This document shows, one piece after another, positions 6,518 to 16,592 of a stretch of 32,711 nucleotides of DNA. The translations under genes and the position numbers were made by a program. Source of the DNA: Actinomycetota bacterium (lineage in GTDB: Bacteria; Actinomycetota; Acidimicrobiia; Acidimicrobiales; JAMCQF01); assembly GCA_023379605.1 (NCBI GenBank), contig JAMCQF010000050.1, positions 1 to 32,711 of the forward strand. Direction: 5' to 3'. The notes beneath the pieces are model-generated. The model was not told where the DNA came from and searched no databases. It worked only from the letters and a program-made list of their open reading frames with translations. The first letter of the stretch is position 1; each line of letters opens with the position of its first letter.

Positions 6518-7795
6518 ATGGCATCCGATGTCTTGGAGCTGGCCGAGAGGCTCTGGAACGGCGAAGTCGAGATCGAATCGGTCCACCCTGTCTCCTTACC
6601 GGTCACATCCAGGCTGGCAGAGCCAGCTCATGGTGTGGCTTTCGTTCCTTCCTTTGCGAACGTGAGCGCTGTGTCGACCGGGGATGGACTGGTGCTTGTG
6701 GACACCGGCAGCGCTCCCCTGGCAGCATCTGTTAAAGCTGAGATCCGCAGATGGAGCCCCGAAAGGCTCAACACCGCCATCTACTCCCACGGGCATATAG
6801 ACCACGTTTTCGGCGTGGGGCCGTATGAGGAAGAGGCCAGGTCCATGAACTGGCCAGCCCCTGTCGTGATAGCGCACCGTGGAGTTCCAGAAAGGTTCGA
6901 TCGCTACAAGCTGACCGCTGGGTACAACTCGGTCATCAACCAGCGCCAGTTTCAGCTGCCGGGCTTCTCCTGGCCCACCGAGTACCGCTACCCGGACCGC
7001 ACCTACGATCAACATCTCGCCTTGGACGTCGGGGGCGTGGAGGTGGAGCTTCACCATGCACTCGGAGAGACCGACGATCACACCTGGACCTGGGTGGAAA
7101 CTCACCGGCTGGTGTGCTGTGGTGACCTGTTCATCTGGGCCTCCCCAAACGCAGGCAACCCACAGAAGGTTCAGCGCTACCCCCTGGAGTGGGCAGCTGC
7201 ACTGCGGCAGATTGCCATCAAGGAGCCAGAGATCCTCCTTCCAGGCCACGGCTTTCCCGTCCTGGGAGCAGACCGGGTCGCCACAGCTCTCTTGGATACA
7301 GCTGAGCTGCTCGAGTCCCTCTGTGAGCAAACGCTCACCCTCATGAATCAAGGCGCGAGACTGGACGAGGTCCTTCACACTGTAACGCCCCCCGCCCAGC
7401 TGATGGAAAGACCTTACCTGCGCCCCATCTACGACGACCCGGAGTTCATAGTGCACACGATCTGGCGGCGCTACGGCGGCTGGTACGACGGCAACCCCTC
7501 GACGTTGAAGCCCGCCAGGGAATCGGCTGTAGCAGCTGAGCTAGCCAACCTGGCTGGAGGAGCCAAGGTGCTGGCCAACCGAGCCGTAGCCCTCATGGAA
7601 GCAGGGGACCTGCGCCTGGCGGCACACCTGGCCGAGCTCGCAGCTCTGGCCGCCCCAGCCGACATGAGCGTGCACGCAACAAGAGCGGAGGTGTTCTCAA
7701 AGCGGGCCATGGAGGAGTCCTCCACGATGGCAAGGGGCATCTTCGCGGCAGCTGCGGCAGATTCCAAGCAGGCGATGGGTCTAACTGCGAGCTGA
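6518..7795 (+). CDS. Metallo-beta-lactamase-fold hydrolase with alkylsulfatase-like C-terminal domain
   Basis: This 425-residue hydrolase has an N-terminal metallo-beta-lactamase fold. The dinuclear zinc signature HGHIDH sits at residues 91-96, with further ligand candidates His188 in ETDDHTW and His244 in LPGHG. From about residue 285 the helical segment (YLRPIYDDPEFIVHTIWRRYGGWYDG, then Ala-rich repeats) resembles the dimerisation domain of SdsA-type alkyl sulfatases, which contact substrate there. Hydrolysis of an alkyl sulfate ester or a similar lipophilic ester is a reasonable guess, not proven. No signal peptide is seen, so it is cytoplasmic. The start relies on a TANNNT hexamer 6 nt before the ATG. 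It is a single gene between tatA and ctaC. Confidence 0.85.
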   Translation: MASDVLELAERLWNGEVEIESVHPVSLPVTSRLAEPAHGVAFVPSFANVSAVSTGDGLVLVDTGSAPLAASVKAEIRRWSPERLNTAIYSHGHIDHVFGVGPYEEEARSMNWPAPVVIAHRGVPERFDRYKLTAGYNSVINQRQFQLPGFSWPTEYRYPDRTYDQHLALDVGGVEVELHHALGETDDHTWTWVETHRLVCCGDLFIWASPNAGNPQKVQRYPLEWAAALRQIAIKEPEILLPGHGFPVLGADRVATALLDTAELLESLCEQTLTLMNQGARLDEVLHTVTPPAQLMERPYLRPIYDDPEFIVHTIWRRYGGWYDGNPSTLKPARESAVAAELANLAGGAKVLANRAVALMEAGDLRLAAHLAELAALAAPADMSVHATRAEVFSKRAMEESSTMARGIFAAAAADSKQAMGLTAS

Positions 7796-7952
7796 CCATC
7801 GGGAGCTCCAGAGGCACTAGATGTGGCTCTCCAACTCTGAGCTCTGCCTATGTCCACGGTTGCGACCAGGGATTTGACCCCAAGTGACAGGCGGTGGACC
7901 CCAAAGGGAAAGTTAGGCTCTCCTCAACTTTATATTTGACCTTCCTTGCCGC

Positions 7953-7958
7953 TAGATT
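7953..7958 (+). promoter_or_regulatory. Putative -10 (TAGATT) deciding the ctaC start
   Basis: TAGATT lies 7 nt before GTG 7966. This favours 7966 as a leaderless start over GTG 7894 and GTG 7993 (the latter has GAGG 8 nt upstream). No convincing -35 is at the expected distance. Confidence 0.4.
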
Positions 7959-7965
7959 CTCATTC

Positions 7966-8850
7966 GTGACCGCCGAGCCCGAGGATCTAACGGTGCCTTC
8001 TGAGAGGGGAAGTGCCCGCAACTCAGCTATAAGCAAGCCGCACAGGAGCCGTGGAGCGCTGGCTCTCGCCGCACTGGTGGGGGCTGGAGTGCTCCTCGCC
8101 GGCTGCAACCTGCCCGCCTACGGTGCCCATCACGGATCCACGACTCAGGGGCATGACACCTTCAAGCTGTGGCAAGGGGACGTCACGGCGGCGATCGTTG
8201 TCGGTCTTATTGTCTACGGTCTTATCTTCTGGTCTGTCTTCCGCTACCGCCGTAAGCGCAGCGACAACTCCATGCCCAGGCAGTTCCACGACCATCCCAA
8301 GCTGGAGATCGTCTACACGATCATCCCACTCATAATGGTGCTAGTTATCTTCTACTTCGCGGTCCTCACGGAGAACAACGTCGATGCTGTCTCTAGCCAT
8401 CCCGACCTCACGGTCAAGGTGACCGCCTTCCAGTGGGGGTGGAAGTTCCACTACCTGGGCAAGGGCGTGGAGGTTATAGGCAACACCCAGCACTACCCCC
8501 AGATGGTGCTACCAGTAGACCAGCCGGTGAAGATCATCCTCGTCTCTGCGGACGTAGTCCACGGCTTCTACGTCCCCAAGTTCGACTTCAGCCGCTATGC
8601 CCAGCCAGGAGTAGTGAACCTGTTCGACCTGAACGTCCGCCACGTGGGGGTGTACCGGGGCCAGTGCAGCGAGTTCTGTGGGCTTTACCACTCGGAGATG
8701 ATCTTCTCGGTGAAAGCGATCCCTGACTCCCAGTTCCCTGCATGGCTTGCACAAGCCCGCACCACGAGCCCGAGCCACCTCCTCCCCGGCGCTCCGGTGA
8801 CTCCGGTGCCGCCCAACGTCACGCCGCGCCTGTCCACCCAAGTCCCTTAA
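7966..8850 (+). CDS. ctaC: Cytochrome c oxidase subunit II (aa3 type), lipoprotein
   Basis: This subunit accepts electrons from the QcrC cytochrome and passes them to heme a. From the chosen start it has 294 residues. It opens with a lipoprotein signal (hydrophobic run ending in LLAGC, lipid-anchored Cys47). Two membrane helices follow (AAIVVGLIVYGLIFW and IVYTIIPLIMVLVIFYF). The periplasmic cupredoxin domain has the aromatic AFQWGWKF segment and a complete CuA site: His199, Cys234, Cys238, His242 and Met245, with the backbone-ligand Glu between the cysteines (CSEFC). No fused cytochrome c domain is present, as expected with a bcc-aa3 supercomplex. Alternative GTG starts are 7894 and 7993. 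It is followed after 34 nt by ctaD. Confidence 0.93.
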   Translation: MTAEPEDLTVPSERGSARNSAISKPHRSRGALALAALVGAGVLLAGCNLPAYGAHHGSTTQGHDTFKLWQGDVTAAIVVGLIVYGLIFWSVFRYRRKRSDNSMPRQFHDHPKLEIVYTIIPLIMVLVIFYFAVLTENNVDAVSSHPDLTVKVTAFQWGWKFHYLGKGVEVIGNTQHYPQMVLPVDQPVKIILVSADVVHGFYVPKFDFSRYAQPGVVNLFDLNVRHVGVYRGQCSEFCGLYHSEMIFSVKAIPDSQFPAWLAQARTTSPSHLLPGAPVTPVPPNVTPRLSTQVP

Positions 8851-8884
8851 GACCCACCACGTCCATCACAGAGGTGCCACTTAA

Positions 8885-10687
8885 ATGACCATCCAGCAGG
8901 AGAGAGTCGAGGTCCTCCTCCCAGAGGAGCATCCCCACCACGCTGAGCCAACAGGCCTGCTCAAGTGGATGACCTCCACCGATCACAAGGTGATCGGCAA
9001 GAACTACCTCTACACCTCCATCGCCATGTTTTTACTGGCCGGCCTGATGGCCCTTGTCATGCGATCTCAGCTCGTAGAGCCCGACAACACCCTTGTGAGC
9101 TTCCAGCAGTACAACGAGCTGTTCACCATGCATGGCAGCTTGATGCTCTACCTCTTTGCCGGGCCATTCGCCTTTGGTGGGCTGGCAAACTTTATAATCC
9201 CGCTCCAGGTGGGCGCACCCGACATGGCATTCCCGAGGCTGAACGCCCTTTCATATTGGCTGTACCTCTCTGGATGCATAATAATGCTGGGCGGGTTCTT
9301 CACCACCGGCGGGGCCGCTGACTTCGGCTGGGTCTCTTACGCACCCTTGTCTGAGGCGACCAACTCCCCGGGTGCCGGCCCTGACATGTGGATACTGGCA
9401 ATCCTGCTAACCGGGTTCTCGGCGATCTTCACCGCAGTTAACCTTATCACCACGATATTCTATCTCCGGGCCCCGGGCATGACCATGTTCCGCATGCCGA
9501 TATTCACCTGGGGCATGCTCGTGACCGGCATCTTAATCCTACTGGCCTTCCCGGTGCTCTCTGCCGCGATGGTCATGCTCTTTGCCGATAGGCATTTCGG
9601 CACCCACATCTTCACGGTCCAGGGAGGAGGGGTGCCGGTCTTATGGCAGAACCTCTTCTGGTTCTTCGGCCATCCGGAGGTCTACATACTGGCGTTGCCA
9701 TACTTCGGGGTCGTCACCGAGATACTGCCTGTCTTCTCCAAGAAACCCGTTTTTGGCTACAAGGGGATGGTCTTTGCCACAATAGCGATAGCGGGGCTTT
9801 CCACCAGCGTCTGGGCACACCACATGTTCACAACCGGCGTAGTCCTGCTCCCGTTCTTCTCGCTCATGTCCTACCTGATAGCAGTGCCGACGGGGATAAA
9901 GTTCTTCAACTGGATAGGCACCATGTGGCGGGGACATCTCTCCTTCAAGACCCCGATGCTCTTCGCCATCGGGTTCCTCATAGTCTTCCTGACAGGCGGC
10001 CTGTCGGGGATACTGCTTGCATCTCCACCAATCGACTTCGCGGTGCACGACACCTACTTCGTGGTGGCCCATTTCCACCAGGTACTCGTAGGGACTGCGG
10101 TCTTTGCCGGCTTTGGAGGGTTTTACTACTGGTACCCCAAGATGACAGGGCGGATGATGAGAGAGCCCTTGGGGAAGGCACACTTCTGGACCTTGATGGT
10201 GGGGTTCTGGCTCACCTACGTACCAATGTACGCTCTCGGGCTCATAGGCATGCCGCGTAGAGAAGCTACCTATCCCGCAGGGCTCGGCTGGACGCTTTGG
10301 AACCAGATCTCAACCGTAGGTGCCTTCTTGATGGGGGCCTCTTTCATCTTCTGGCTGGTCAACATCTGGATATCGTGGCGCAATCCCATCCCAGCGGGAA
10401 GCGATCCTTGGGAGTACGGCCAGAGCCTGGAGTGGTTTACCACATCGCCTCCTCCGCATCACAACTACAACAAGCTCCCCCCAATTCGCTCCGAGCGGCC
10501 CACATGGGACTACTACCACCCCGAGGCTCCCAAAGTGGAGCGTAACGGCAAGCAGGTCATCCCTGCCCTGGTCGGAGCTTCCAGCGGGTCTCCCGATGCC
10601 TCTAATGGACCCGGTGCGGCTGGGAACGGTCGATCCGGAGGTGGCTCTAACCCGCCGGAAGGACATGAGGATGGAGGCCCTAGTTGA
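8885..10687 (+). CDS. ctaD: Cytochrome c oxidase subunit I (heme-copper, A1 type)
   Basis: This 600-residue membrane catalytic subunit carries out O2 reduction and proton pumping. All metal ligands are seen: His83 (TMHGSLM) and His398 for heme a, His396 (AHFHQ) for heme a3, and His263, His312 and His313 for CuB. The His263-Tyr267 crosslink motif HPEVY includes the Glu265 of D-channel A1 oxidases. About twelve membrane helices are apparent. A hydrophilic Pro/Gly/Ser-rich tail of about 60 residues follows the last helix. The ATG has AGAGGTG about 10 nt upstream. Its stop overlaps the TTG start of ctaF by 4 nt, so the two are translationally coupled; ctaC-ctaD-ctaF form one operon. Confidence 0.97.
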   Translation: MTIQQERVEVLLPEEHPHHAEPTGLLKWMTSTDHKVIGKNYLYTSIAMFLLAGLMALVMRSQLVEPDNTLVSFQQYNELFTMHGSLMLYLFAGPFAFGGLANFIIPLQVGAPDMAFPRLNALSYWLYLSGCIIMLGGFFTTGGAADFGWVSYAPLSEATNSPGAGPDMWILAILLTGFSAIFTAVNLITTIFYLRAPGMTMFRMPIFTWGMLVTGILILLAFPVLSAAMVMLFADRHFGTHIFTVQGGGVPVLWQNLFWFFGHPEVYILALPYFGVVTEILPVFSKKPVFGYKGMVFATIAIAGLSTSVWAHHMFTTGVVLLPFFSLMSYLIAVPTGIKFFNWIGTMWRGHLSFKTPMLFAIGFLIVFLTGGLSGILLASPPIDFAVHDTYFVVAHFHQVLVGTAVFAGFGGFYYWYPKMTGRMMREPLGKAHFWTLMVGFWLTYVPMYALGLIGMPRREATYPAGLGWTLWNQISTVGAFLMGASFIFWLVNIWISWRNPIPAGSDPWEYGQSLEWFTTSPPPHHNYNKLPPIRSERPTWDYYHPEAPKVERNGKQVIPALVGASSGSPDASNGPGAAGNGRSGGGSNPPEGHEDGGPS

Positions 10688-11076
10688 GGCACGAAGCCTA
10701 TCTCTACTTAACGATGCTCGCTTTCTTCGGTCTGGTAGCCGTTATCTACTGGTTCACATCGATAGAAGACTCTGGAACAATCATGCTCGCTGCGAGCGCT
10801 TTACTGGGTTTCCTGCCTGGGAGCTACTTCCTTTGGTGGTCAAGGAGGATGAGGCCGAGGCCGGAGGACAGAAAGGACGCCAGCATCCCAGATGGCGCAG
10901 GGGTGATCGACTCCTTCCCTGGGTCCAGCATCTGGCCATTCGTGCTGGGCATGGGGCTGGCACTTGTGGTACTCGCTCTTATCTTCGGCATCTGGACAGC
11001 TGTGCCAGGAGGAGCCCTCATCGCCTCAGCTATCATCGGCGTGACGGTGGAGAGTCGTAGAGGCGGCACGGTCTGA
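10684..11076 (+). CDS. ctaF: Cytochrome c oxidase subunit IV (actinobacterial CtaF)
   Basis: This 130-residue protein has four hydrophobic helices: about residues 4-24, 30-50, 84-104 and 106-120. A charged loop with the RRMRPRPEDRKDA segment lies between the second and third. Topology, length and position directly after ctaD match the small actinobacterial subunit IV of the aa3 oxidase, which has no counterpart in proteobacterial enzymes. The start is TTG, strongly supported by GGAGG (10673-10677) 6 nt upstream and by a TTGA overlap with the ctaD stop. No catalytic role is expected; it stabilises the complex. Confidence 0.85.
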   Translation: MRHEAYLYLTMLAFFGLVAVIYWFTSIEDSGTIMLAASALLGFLPGSYFLWWSRRMRPRPEDRKDASIPDGAGVIDSFPGSSIWPFVLGMGLALVVLALIFGIWTAVPGGALIASAIIGVTVESRRGGTV

Positions 11077-11215
11077 GCTCAATCTGGTGGCTGTCGGGTC
11101 GGCTGGAGCGCTGCTCTTCCTTCCTGGGCCAGCGCGCCCGTGCAATCCTCTAAGTTGGAGCTAGCAGGAGCGCTTGCCAAAGCGGTGGCGCCAAGAGCTA
11201 CTCGAAAGGACCGCC

Positions 11216-13918
11216 ATGGCGAAGGACAGTTTTGGTGCGCGGTCGCGCATTGTGGTGGACGGGGCGGAGCACGACTACTACAGCTTGGACGCGCTCTCTT
11301 CCTTCCAGGACATCTCGCGCTTGCCGTTTGCCATAAAGGTACTGCTCGAGAACCTACTGCGCCATGAGGATGGGGTGGCTGTGACAGCTGCTGACGTTGA
11401 GGCATTGGCTGGATGGGGACCTCACCTAAGCGGGAGGAGGGAGATAATGTTCTCCCCGGCCAGGGTACTGATGCAGGACTTCACCGGGGTCCCCGCCGTA
11501 GTGGACCTGGCTGCAATGCGAGATGCCATGGCTGCAATAGGTGGTAAGCCCTCCCAGATAAACCCTCTGGTGCCGGTGGATCTCGTGATCGATCACTCCG
11601 TGATAGCCGATCTCTCCGGCACTCCCGATGCCTTTTCCCGCAACGCAGCGCTTGAGTTGAGCCGCAACCGTGAGCGCTACGAACTGCTCAAGTGGGCACA
11701 GAGCGCCTTCGAGGGGTTCTCTGTAGTGCCACCTGACACTGGGATCTGCCACCAGGTGAACCTTGAGTACCTGGCCCAAGTGGTTTTCACAGGCTCAGAT
11801 GGCCTCGTCTATCCCGACACCGTTGTGGGCACTGACTCCCATACGACCATGGTCAACGGGCTTGGTGTGCTCGGCTGGGGTGTGGGCGGCATCGAAGCCG
11901 AGGCTGTGATGCTGGGTCAGCCCATGCCCATGCTGATACCACCGGTGGTGGGTCTTGAGCTAACCGGTGAGCTGCCGGCGGGGGCAACGGCCACTGACCT
12001 CGTTCTTACCATAACTGAGCTGCTCCGCTCCCACGGAGTGGTGGGAAAGCTTGTGGAGGTCTACGGCGAAGGGATCTCCACCCTGCCACTCGAGAACCGC
12101 GCCACCATAGGAAACATGTCCCCAGAGTACGGGGCCACCTGCGCTATATTTCCCATAGACGTAGAGACCCTCCGCTACCTCCGTCTCACCGGGCGCGACG
12201 AGCACCAGATAAAGCTGGTCGAGGCCTACGCCAAAGAGCAGGGTCTGTTCCACGAGCCATCCAGCTCCGCTGCCTACTCCGAGGTCGTCCGGCTGGATCT
12301 TGCCACCGTGGAGCCGAGCATTGCCGGGCCGTCGAGACCACAGGATCGAGTACCGCTGGCAAGTGCCAAGCAGGCATTTCGCGCATCGCTTGCCAAGATA
12401 TCCTCTTCCAACCCAAAGAGCGGGCCTTACCTTGAAGGCGCTGCCACACCGGCACCTCTGCCTCCCAACGGTTCAGGCGATTCTGGCGCAGCTTCCACAG
12501 CCAGGCAGGTACGCGACGGAGATGTCGTAATAGCGGCGATCACGAGCTGCACCAATACCTCCAATCCTCAAGTCATGATAGCAGCCGGGCTGCTGGCAGA
12601 GAAAGCCGTGGCCAGAGGGCTTCGCTCCAAGGAGTGGGTGAAGACTTCCTTGGCACCAGGTTCCAAAGTGGTCACCGAGTACTTAGACAGAGCTGGTCTA
12701 ACCTCACCACTCGAAAAGCTCGGCTTTAACCTGGTTGGGTACGGATGCACGACCTGCATAGGCAACTCCGGCCCTCTGCTTGACGGCATTGCCCAGGAGG
12801 TAAGTGATAGGGATCTGGCTGTCTGTGCCGTCCTGTCCGGTAACCGCAACTTCGAGGGGCGGATACATCCATCAGTCAAGATGAACTATCTAGCATCCCC
12901 ACCATTGGTAGTTGCTTACGCTCTGGCAGGGACGATGGACATAGATCTTGCGACCGAGCCACTCGGGACCGCCAGCGACGGACAGGCCGTGTACCTCTCC
13001 GATCTTTGGCCCACACCGGCAGAGGTTATAGAGGCAGCACGGTCTGCTATCCGCCCAGAGATGTTCGCCGAGACATACTCCAAGGCGTTCCAGGGCGACG
13101 AGAGCTGGGCAGCCCTGGGGGTCCCTTCAGGTGAGTCCTTTAGCTGGGACGAGGCTTCCACCTATGTTAGAAAGCCACCATTCTTTGACTCCATGACCAT
13201 CGAGGAGCCTCCTCTTGCTCCGATACATGCAGCAAGAGTGCTCGCGCTGCTTGGCGACAGCGTCACCACAGACCACATAAGCCCGGCTGGCTCCATCCCA
13301 CAAGGAGGTCCAGCCGGGCTGTACCTCCTGGGCAAAGGGGTAGCCAGGGCGGACTTCAACTCGTTCGGCTCCCGCCGTGGAAACCATGAGGTCATGATCC
13401 GCGGCACGTTCGCCAACATTCGCCTGAGGAACCTCCTTGCCCCACAGACAGAGGGAGGATGGACCCGCCACATGCCAAGCGGCGAGGTCATGACCATATT
13501 CGATGCCGCCACACGCTACAGGAGTGAGGGGGTGCCGCTCATCGTCCTGGCCGGAAAAGAGTACGGGTCAGGATCATCTCGCGACTGGGCGGCCAAGGGC
13601 ACTGTCCTGCTTGGAGTAAGGGCAGTGATCGCTCAAAGCTTCGAGCGGATCCACCGCTCCAACCTCATAGGAATGGGAGTGCTTCCCATCGAGCTCATCG
13701 GCGGAGCCACCGCCGCCTCCTTGGGGCTGACCGGCGAGGAAACCTACGACATAGCTGGCATCGAGAGCCTTGCTGAAGGCGAGCTCCCCGAGACAATAAC
13801 GGTTTTGGCAGATGGCAATCCCCTGCCCGTAAAGCTCAGGATAGACACGCCACGTGAGGCCGAGTACTACCGCAACGGGGGCATCCTTCCCTACGTTCTG
13901 CGCCAGCTGCGTAGCTAG
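11216..13918 (+). CDS. acn: Aconitate hydratase (AcnA type)
   Basis: This 900-residue TCA-cycle enzyme interconverts citrate and isocitrate. The [4Fe-4S] ligands are Cys445 (TSCTNTSNP), Cys511 and Cys514 ([13 protein letters not shown]). Other family marks include [21 protein letters not shown], the [16 protein letters not shown] stretch, and the C-terminal swivel domain with [16 protein letters not shown]. Length and domain order are those of AcnA/IRP1-type aconitases. The start is ATG 11216, chosen because AAAGGA (11205-11210) lies 5 nt upstream; longer in-frame forms begin in non-conserved sequence. It stands alone after ctaF (139-nt gap) and is convergent with qcrB. Citrate synthase is also in this window, at 30279-31547. 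Confidence 0.97.
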   Translation: MAKDSFGARSRIVVDGAEHDYYSLDALSSFQDISRLPFAIKVLLENLLRHEDGVAVTAADVEALAGWGPHLSGRREIMFSPARVLMQDFTGVPAVVDLAAMRDAMAAIGGKPSQINPLVPVDLVIDHSVIADLSGTPDAFSRNAALELSRNRERYELLKWAQSAFEGFSVVPPDTGICHQVNLEYLAQVVFTGSDGLVYPDTVVGTDSHTTMVNGLGVLGWGVGGIEAEAVMLGQPMPMLIPPVVGLELTGELPAGATATDLVLTITELLRSHGVVGKLVEVYGEGISTLPLENRATIGNMSPEYGATCAIFPIDVETLRYLRLTGRDEHQIKLVEAYAKEQGLFHEPSSSAAYSEVVRLDLATVEPSIAGPSRPQDRVPLASAKQAFRASLAKISSSNPKSGPYLEGAATPAPLPPNGSGDSGAASTARQVRDGDVVIAAITSCTNTSNPQVMIAAGLLAEKAVARGLRSKEWVKTSLAPGSKVVTEYLDRAGLTSPLEKLGFNLVGYGCTTCIGNSGPLLDGIAQEVSDRDLAVCAVLSGNRNFEGRIHPSVKMNYLASPPLVVAYALAGTMDIDLATEPLGTASDGQAVYLSDLWPTPAEVIEAARSAIRPEMFAETYSKAFQGDESWAALGVPSGESFSWDEASTYVRKPPFFDSMTIEEPPLAPIHAARVLALLGDSVTTDHISPAGSIPQGGPAGLYLLGKGVARADFNSFGSRRGNHEVMIRGTFANIRLRNLLAPQTEGGWTRHMPSGEVMTIFDAATRYRSEGVPLIVLAGKEYGSGSSRDWAAKGTVLLGVRAVIAQSFERIHRSNLIGMGVLPIELIGGATAASLGLTGEETYDIAGIESLAEGELPETITVLADGNPLPVKLRIDTPREAEYYRNGGILPYVLRQLRS

Positions 13919-13996
13919 AGCTCACGTGGTCCAATTAGCCTCTGGGTAGCTTCGTCCGCTCCCTTTTGCGCTCTAGCCACCAACGCCGCTCGGGCG

Positions 13997-14030
13997 CATT
14001 TGCCTTTGGGCGGGTCGCTCATTTGCCTTT
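13997..14030. repeat. Short direct repeat between the acn and qcrB 3' ends
   Basis: CATTTGCCTTT occurs at 13997-14007 and again at 14020-14030, and in both cases GGGCG follows (with one inserted A in the second copy). It lies in the 134-nt convergent gap. No clear intrinsic terminator is seen here. Confidence 0.4.
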
Positions 14031-14052
14031 AGGGCGCCCCCAGCTCGGGCTC

Positions 14053-15648
14053 TCAGCGCTCCACTTGGCGTACACCAGCTGGGCCAGCCTCTGTGCCGGT
14101 CTCATCACCAAGACTCCCAGAACCCACGAGCTCGGCAACAGGCATGTGGACAGGAACGGGCTCGGGCTCCAGCTCCTCTGTGCCATCTCCGGGTCGGGGC
14201 TCTGCTGGCTCGGCAAGGTACTCACCCTGCGGTGTCCTCTCGACTATCATCGCTCGCTTGCGCTTTCCCGAATCAGGCAGGGCAGCCAGCTCTTTGGAGA
14301 TCTCGTAAGCGAGGAACCCTACTATGACAGGCACGACAAAGACGAGGACCCTAAAGCTCCACAGCACAGCGTTGAGCGAGACATGGAGGTAATTGGCCAG
14401 CACGTCTGTGGAGCTGGCCCCAAAGAGCACGAAGTAAAAAGCGAGGATGCCAGCTCCCAGACCGGTGCGTCGTGGCCTGTCACGGGGCCGGTCGAGGATG
14501 TGGTGCGGCAGGTAGTCACCCGTGAAGCGGGCCTCTAAGAACGGCCAGGCGTAGAACAGACCAAAGGTGAGCCCAGGCAGCACGACGGCGGGCAGAGTCA
14601 CTTCCAGCGGGATCGTATGTCCAAACCCGGCAAACTCCCAGCTCGGCATGATCCTGAGCGCTCCGTCCAGCCAGGCCATGTACCAGTCGGGTTGGACCGC
14701 ATAGCTGACCTTGTATGGGACGTAGGGCCCGAACTGCCAGATCGGGTTGATCTGGGCAAAGGCACCGAGGCCCAAGAGCACTGCCGCCACCATAGCCTGG
14801 AAGCCAGTGGTCTTGAGCATGAAGTTCGGCCACATGGGTGATCCGACCACATTGTCTTCCCTACGTCCAGGACCAGCGAACTGCGTGTGCTTCTGGCGCA
14901 CGAGCAGGAACAGGTGAGCTCCTATGAGAGCTGCGATGATGGCTGGGACAATGAGAACGTGGATTATGAAAAGGCGCGGGATGATGATCCCATTGCCCGG
15001 GTAGTTGCCCCCGAAGAGAAAAAAGGCGAGGTATGTGCCGATCAGCGGGATGGACAGGATGATCGAGAACATGATCCGAAGCCCGGTTCCTGAGATCAGG
15101 TCCCCTGGAAGTGAGTAGCCGATGAAGCCGTTTACTATGGCCAGTGTCAAAAGCGTGACACCCACGGCCCAGTTGAGCTCCCTCGGGCGGCGGAATGCTC
15201 CTGTGAAGAACACCCTGCACATGTGAACCGCTATCGCGCCCACAAAGACGTCTGCGGCCCAGTGGTGGGCCTGGCGCATCACGAGCCCGAAGCGCACCTT
15301 CAAGCTCAGGTTGACCGTCGAAAGGTACGCCTCTGACATCTTTCTACCCTTAAGGGGCAGGTAGCTCCCGTGGTATATGACCTCCTTGGAAGAGGGTATG
15401 TAGTAAAGGGTCAGGAATATGCCTGTCGCTACCAGCACTACGAAGGAGTACAGCGCGATCTCACCGAGCATGAAGGACCAGTGATCGGGGAAGATCTTGT
15501 CCATGAACGTCCTACCGGCCTTGGACACCCCAAGCCGGTCGTCTATCCAGTTGAGGCTCCGGTCAACTGCCGAGCCCTTCCTGTCCTTCCTGGCGGGCCT
15601 TGTACGGCTCTGTGGTCGCGTCGGCCCCTGGGCTGCTTGGGTGCTCAT
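14053..15648 (-). CDS. qcrB: Cytochrome bc1 complex cytochrome b subunit
   Basis: This 531-residue integral membrane subunit has the two b-heme His pairs in helices B and D: His128/His142 (in HHWAAD and AVHM) and His230/His245. The Qo-site motif is PDWY, in place of the mitochondrial PEWY, as commonly found in actinobacteria. GGNYPGNGIIIPRLFIIHV precedes helix D. About eight helices are followed by an acidic, Pro/Glu-rich cytoplasmic tail of about 70 residues. The start is ATG 15648, which makes a 4-nt ATGA overlap with the qcrA stop; a longer TTG form (15666) would overlap more without a better ribosome site. It oxidises menaquinol together with QcrA and passes electrons to QcrC. Confidence 0.96.
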   Translation of the reverse strand: MSTQAAQGPTRPQSRTRPARKDRKGSAVDRSLNWIDDRLGVSKAGRTFMDKIFPDHWSFMLGEIALYSFVVLVATGIFLTLYYIPSSKEVIYHGSYLPLKGRKMSEAYLSTVNLSLKVRFGLVMRQAHHWAADVFVGAIAVHMCRVFFTGAFRRPRELNWAVGVTLLTLAIVNGFIGYSLPGDLISGTGLRIMFSIILSIPLIGTYLAFFLFGGNYPGNGIIIPRLFIIHVLIVPAIIAALIGAHLFLLVRQKHTQFAGPGRREDNVVGSPMWPNFMLKTTGFQAMVAAVLLGLGAFAQINPIWQFGPYVPYKVSYAVQPDWYMAWLDGALRIMPSWEFAGFGHTIPLEVTLPAVVLPGLTFGLFYAWPFLEARFTGDYLPHHILDRPRDRPRRTGLGAGILAFYFVLFGASSTDVLANYLHVSLNAVLWSFRVLVFVVPVIVGFLAYEISKELAALPDSGKRKRAMIVERTPQGEYLAEPAEPRPGDGTEELEPEPVPVHMPVAELVGSGSLGDETGTEAGPAGVRQVER

Positions 15649-16592
15649 GTGGTGGTCCGCTCCCAAAAGCCCGGCCCGATCGGCTGGTCGTAGTCGGCCT
15701 GGGCACGTAGGTATCCCTGGTCATCGACCATGAGCGGGAGCTGCGGAAGCGGTCTCGGCGCAGGGCCGAACACCGGTACCGCACCGTCATAGATGTCGAA
15801 CAGCGATTGGTGACACGGGCAGAGAAGCTGTTGGAACTGCTCCTCATACAGGGTCACAGGACATCCAGCGTGAGTGCATACCTTGGAAAAGGCCAGGTAT
15901 CCAGCGGGCCCCCAGGTTTCCCGTCCTGGTTGGGTGACAATTGGCTCTGTGGCCACCCTGATCAGCAGCGTCTGGGCCACTGCAGAGCCCGGAGCCTGCT
16001 CGGGAAAGACCGTGAGTATCCCGCCCACCTCCAGGTCATCTACCGTGATAGCTCGCCCGCTGGCAGTGACGACTCGCGAGCCCTTGCGCCACGGCGTATG
16101 GAAGAGGGACTTGCCCGGAAGTGGGCCCAGCGAGCGCAGAAGGGGGAAGGCCATCACCACTGCTGTTATGCCCCCTGCCATGGCGAGAAGCTTGATCAGG
16201 AACGGGCGCCGGCCTATCACGACCTCTGCCCTTTCCACCACGGCAGCTTGGAAGGCCTCTTGCTCGAGCTGGGTTCCGTGCAGGATGTGGCGGGGCTCCT
16301 CGAAAGGACCGCGCGGGGTTAGGTACTTGCCCCACGCTGCTATGCCGAAACCCAAGGCGAACAGCCCTACTGCTAAGAACCCGCCCATCACCCGCTCGCT
16401 TGCAGCCTGCCAGTAAGAGGCTCCAAAGGCCGCAAGGCAGAGGATCGCAAAGATAAAGCATGCTGCTATGACCTTCTCAGCACGTGCGGGGTTCTTGGCA
16501 TAGGGCTGGAGACGGGGATCATCCGGTGGCAACGTCCATGGGCGCGCCAGCTCCTCGTGGTCCACCACGGCGGTCTCCTGCGTAGTGCTCAC
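15645..16592 (-). CDS. qcrA: Rieske iron-sulfur subunit of the bc1 complex
   Basis: This 315-residue Rieske protein of actinobacterial form has three membrane helices (about residues 40-60, 68-88 and 131-150) before the soluble domain. The [2Fe-2S] box is complete: Cys239 and His241 (CTHAGC), Cys258 and His261 (CPCH), with Cys244 and Cys260 for the disulfide. Just before helix 3 lies RRPFLIK (Arg128-Arg129), a good twin-arginine motif, so the folded cluster domain is probably moved by Tat after Sec-type insertion of helices 1-2, as known for Streptomyces QcrA. The start is GTG, which overlaps the qcrC stop by 4 nt (GTGA). Confidence 0.95.
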   Translation of the reverse strand: MSTTQETAVVDHEELARPWTLPPDDPRLQPYAKNPARAEKVIAACFIFAILCLAAFGASYWQAASERVMGGFLAVGLFALGFGIAAWGKYLTPRGPFEEPRHILHGTQLEQEAFQAAVVERAEVVIGRRPFLIKLLAMAGGITAVVMAFPLLRSLGPLPGKSLFHTPWRKGSRVVTASGRAITVDDLEVGGILTVFPEQAPGSAVAQTLLIRVATEPIVTQPGRETWGPAGYLAFSKVCTHAGCPVTLYEEQFQQLLCPCHQSLFDIYDGAVPVFGPAPRPLPQLPLMVDDQGYLRAQADYDQPIGPGFWERTTT

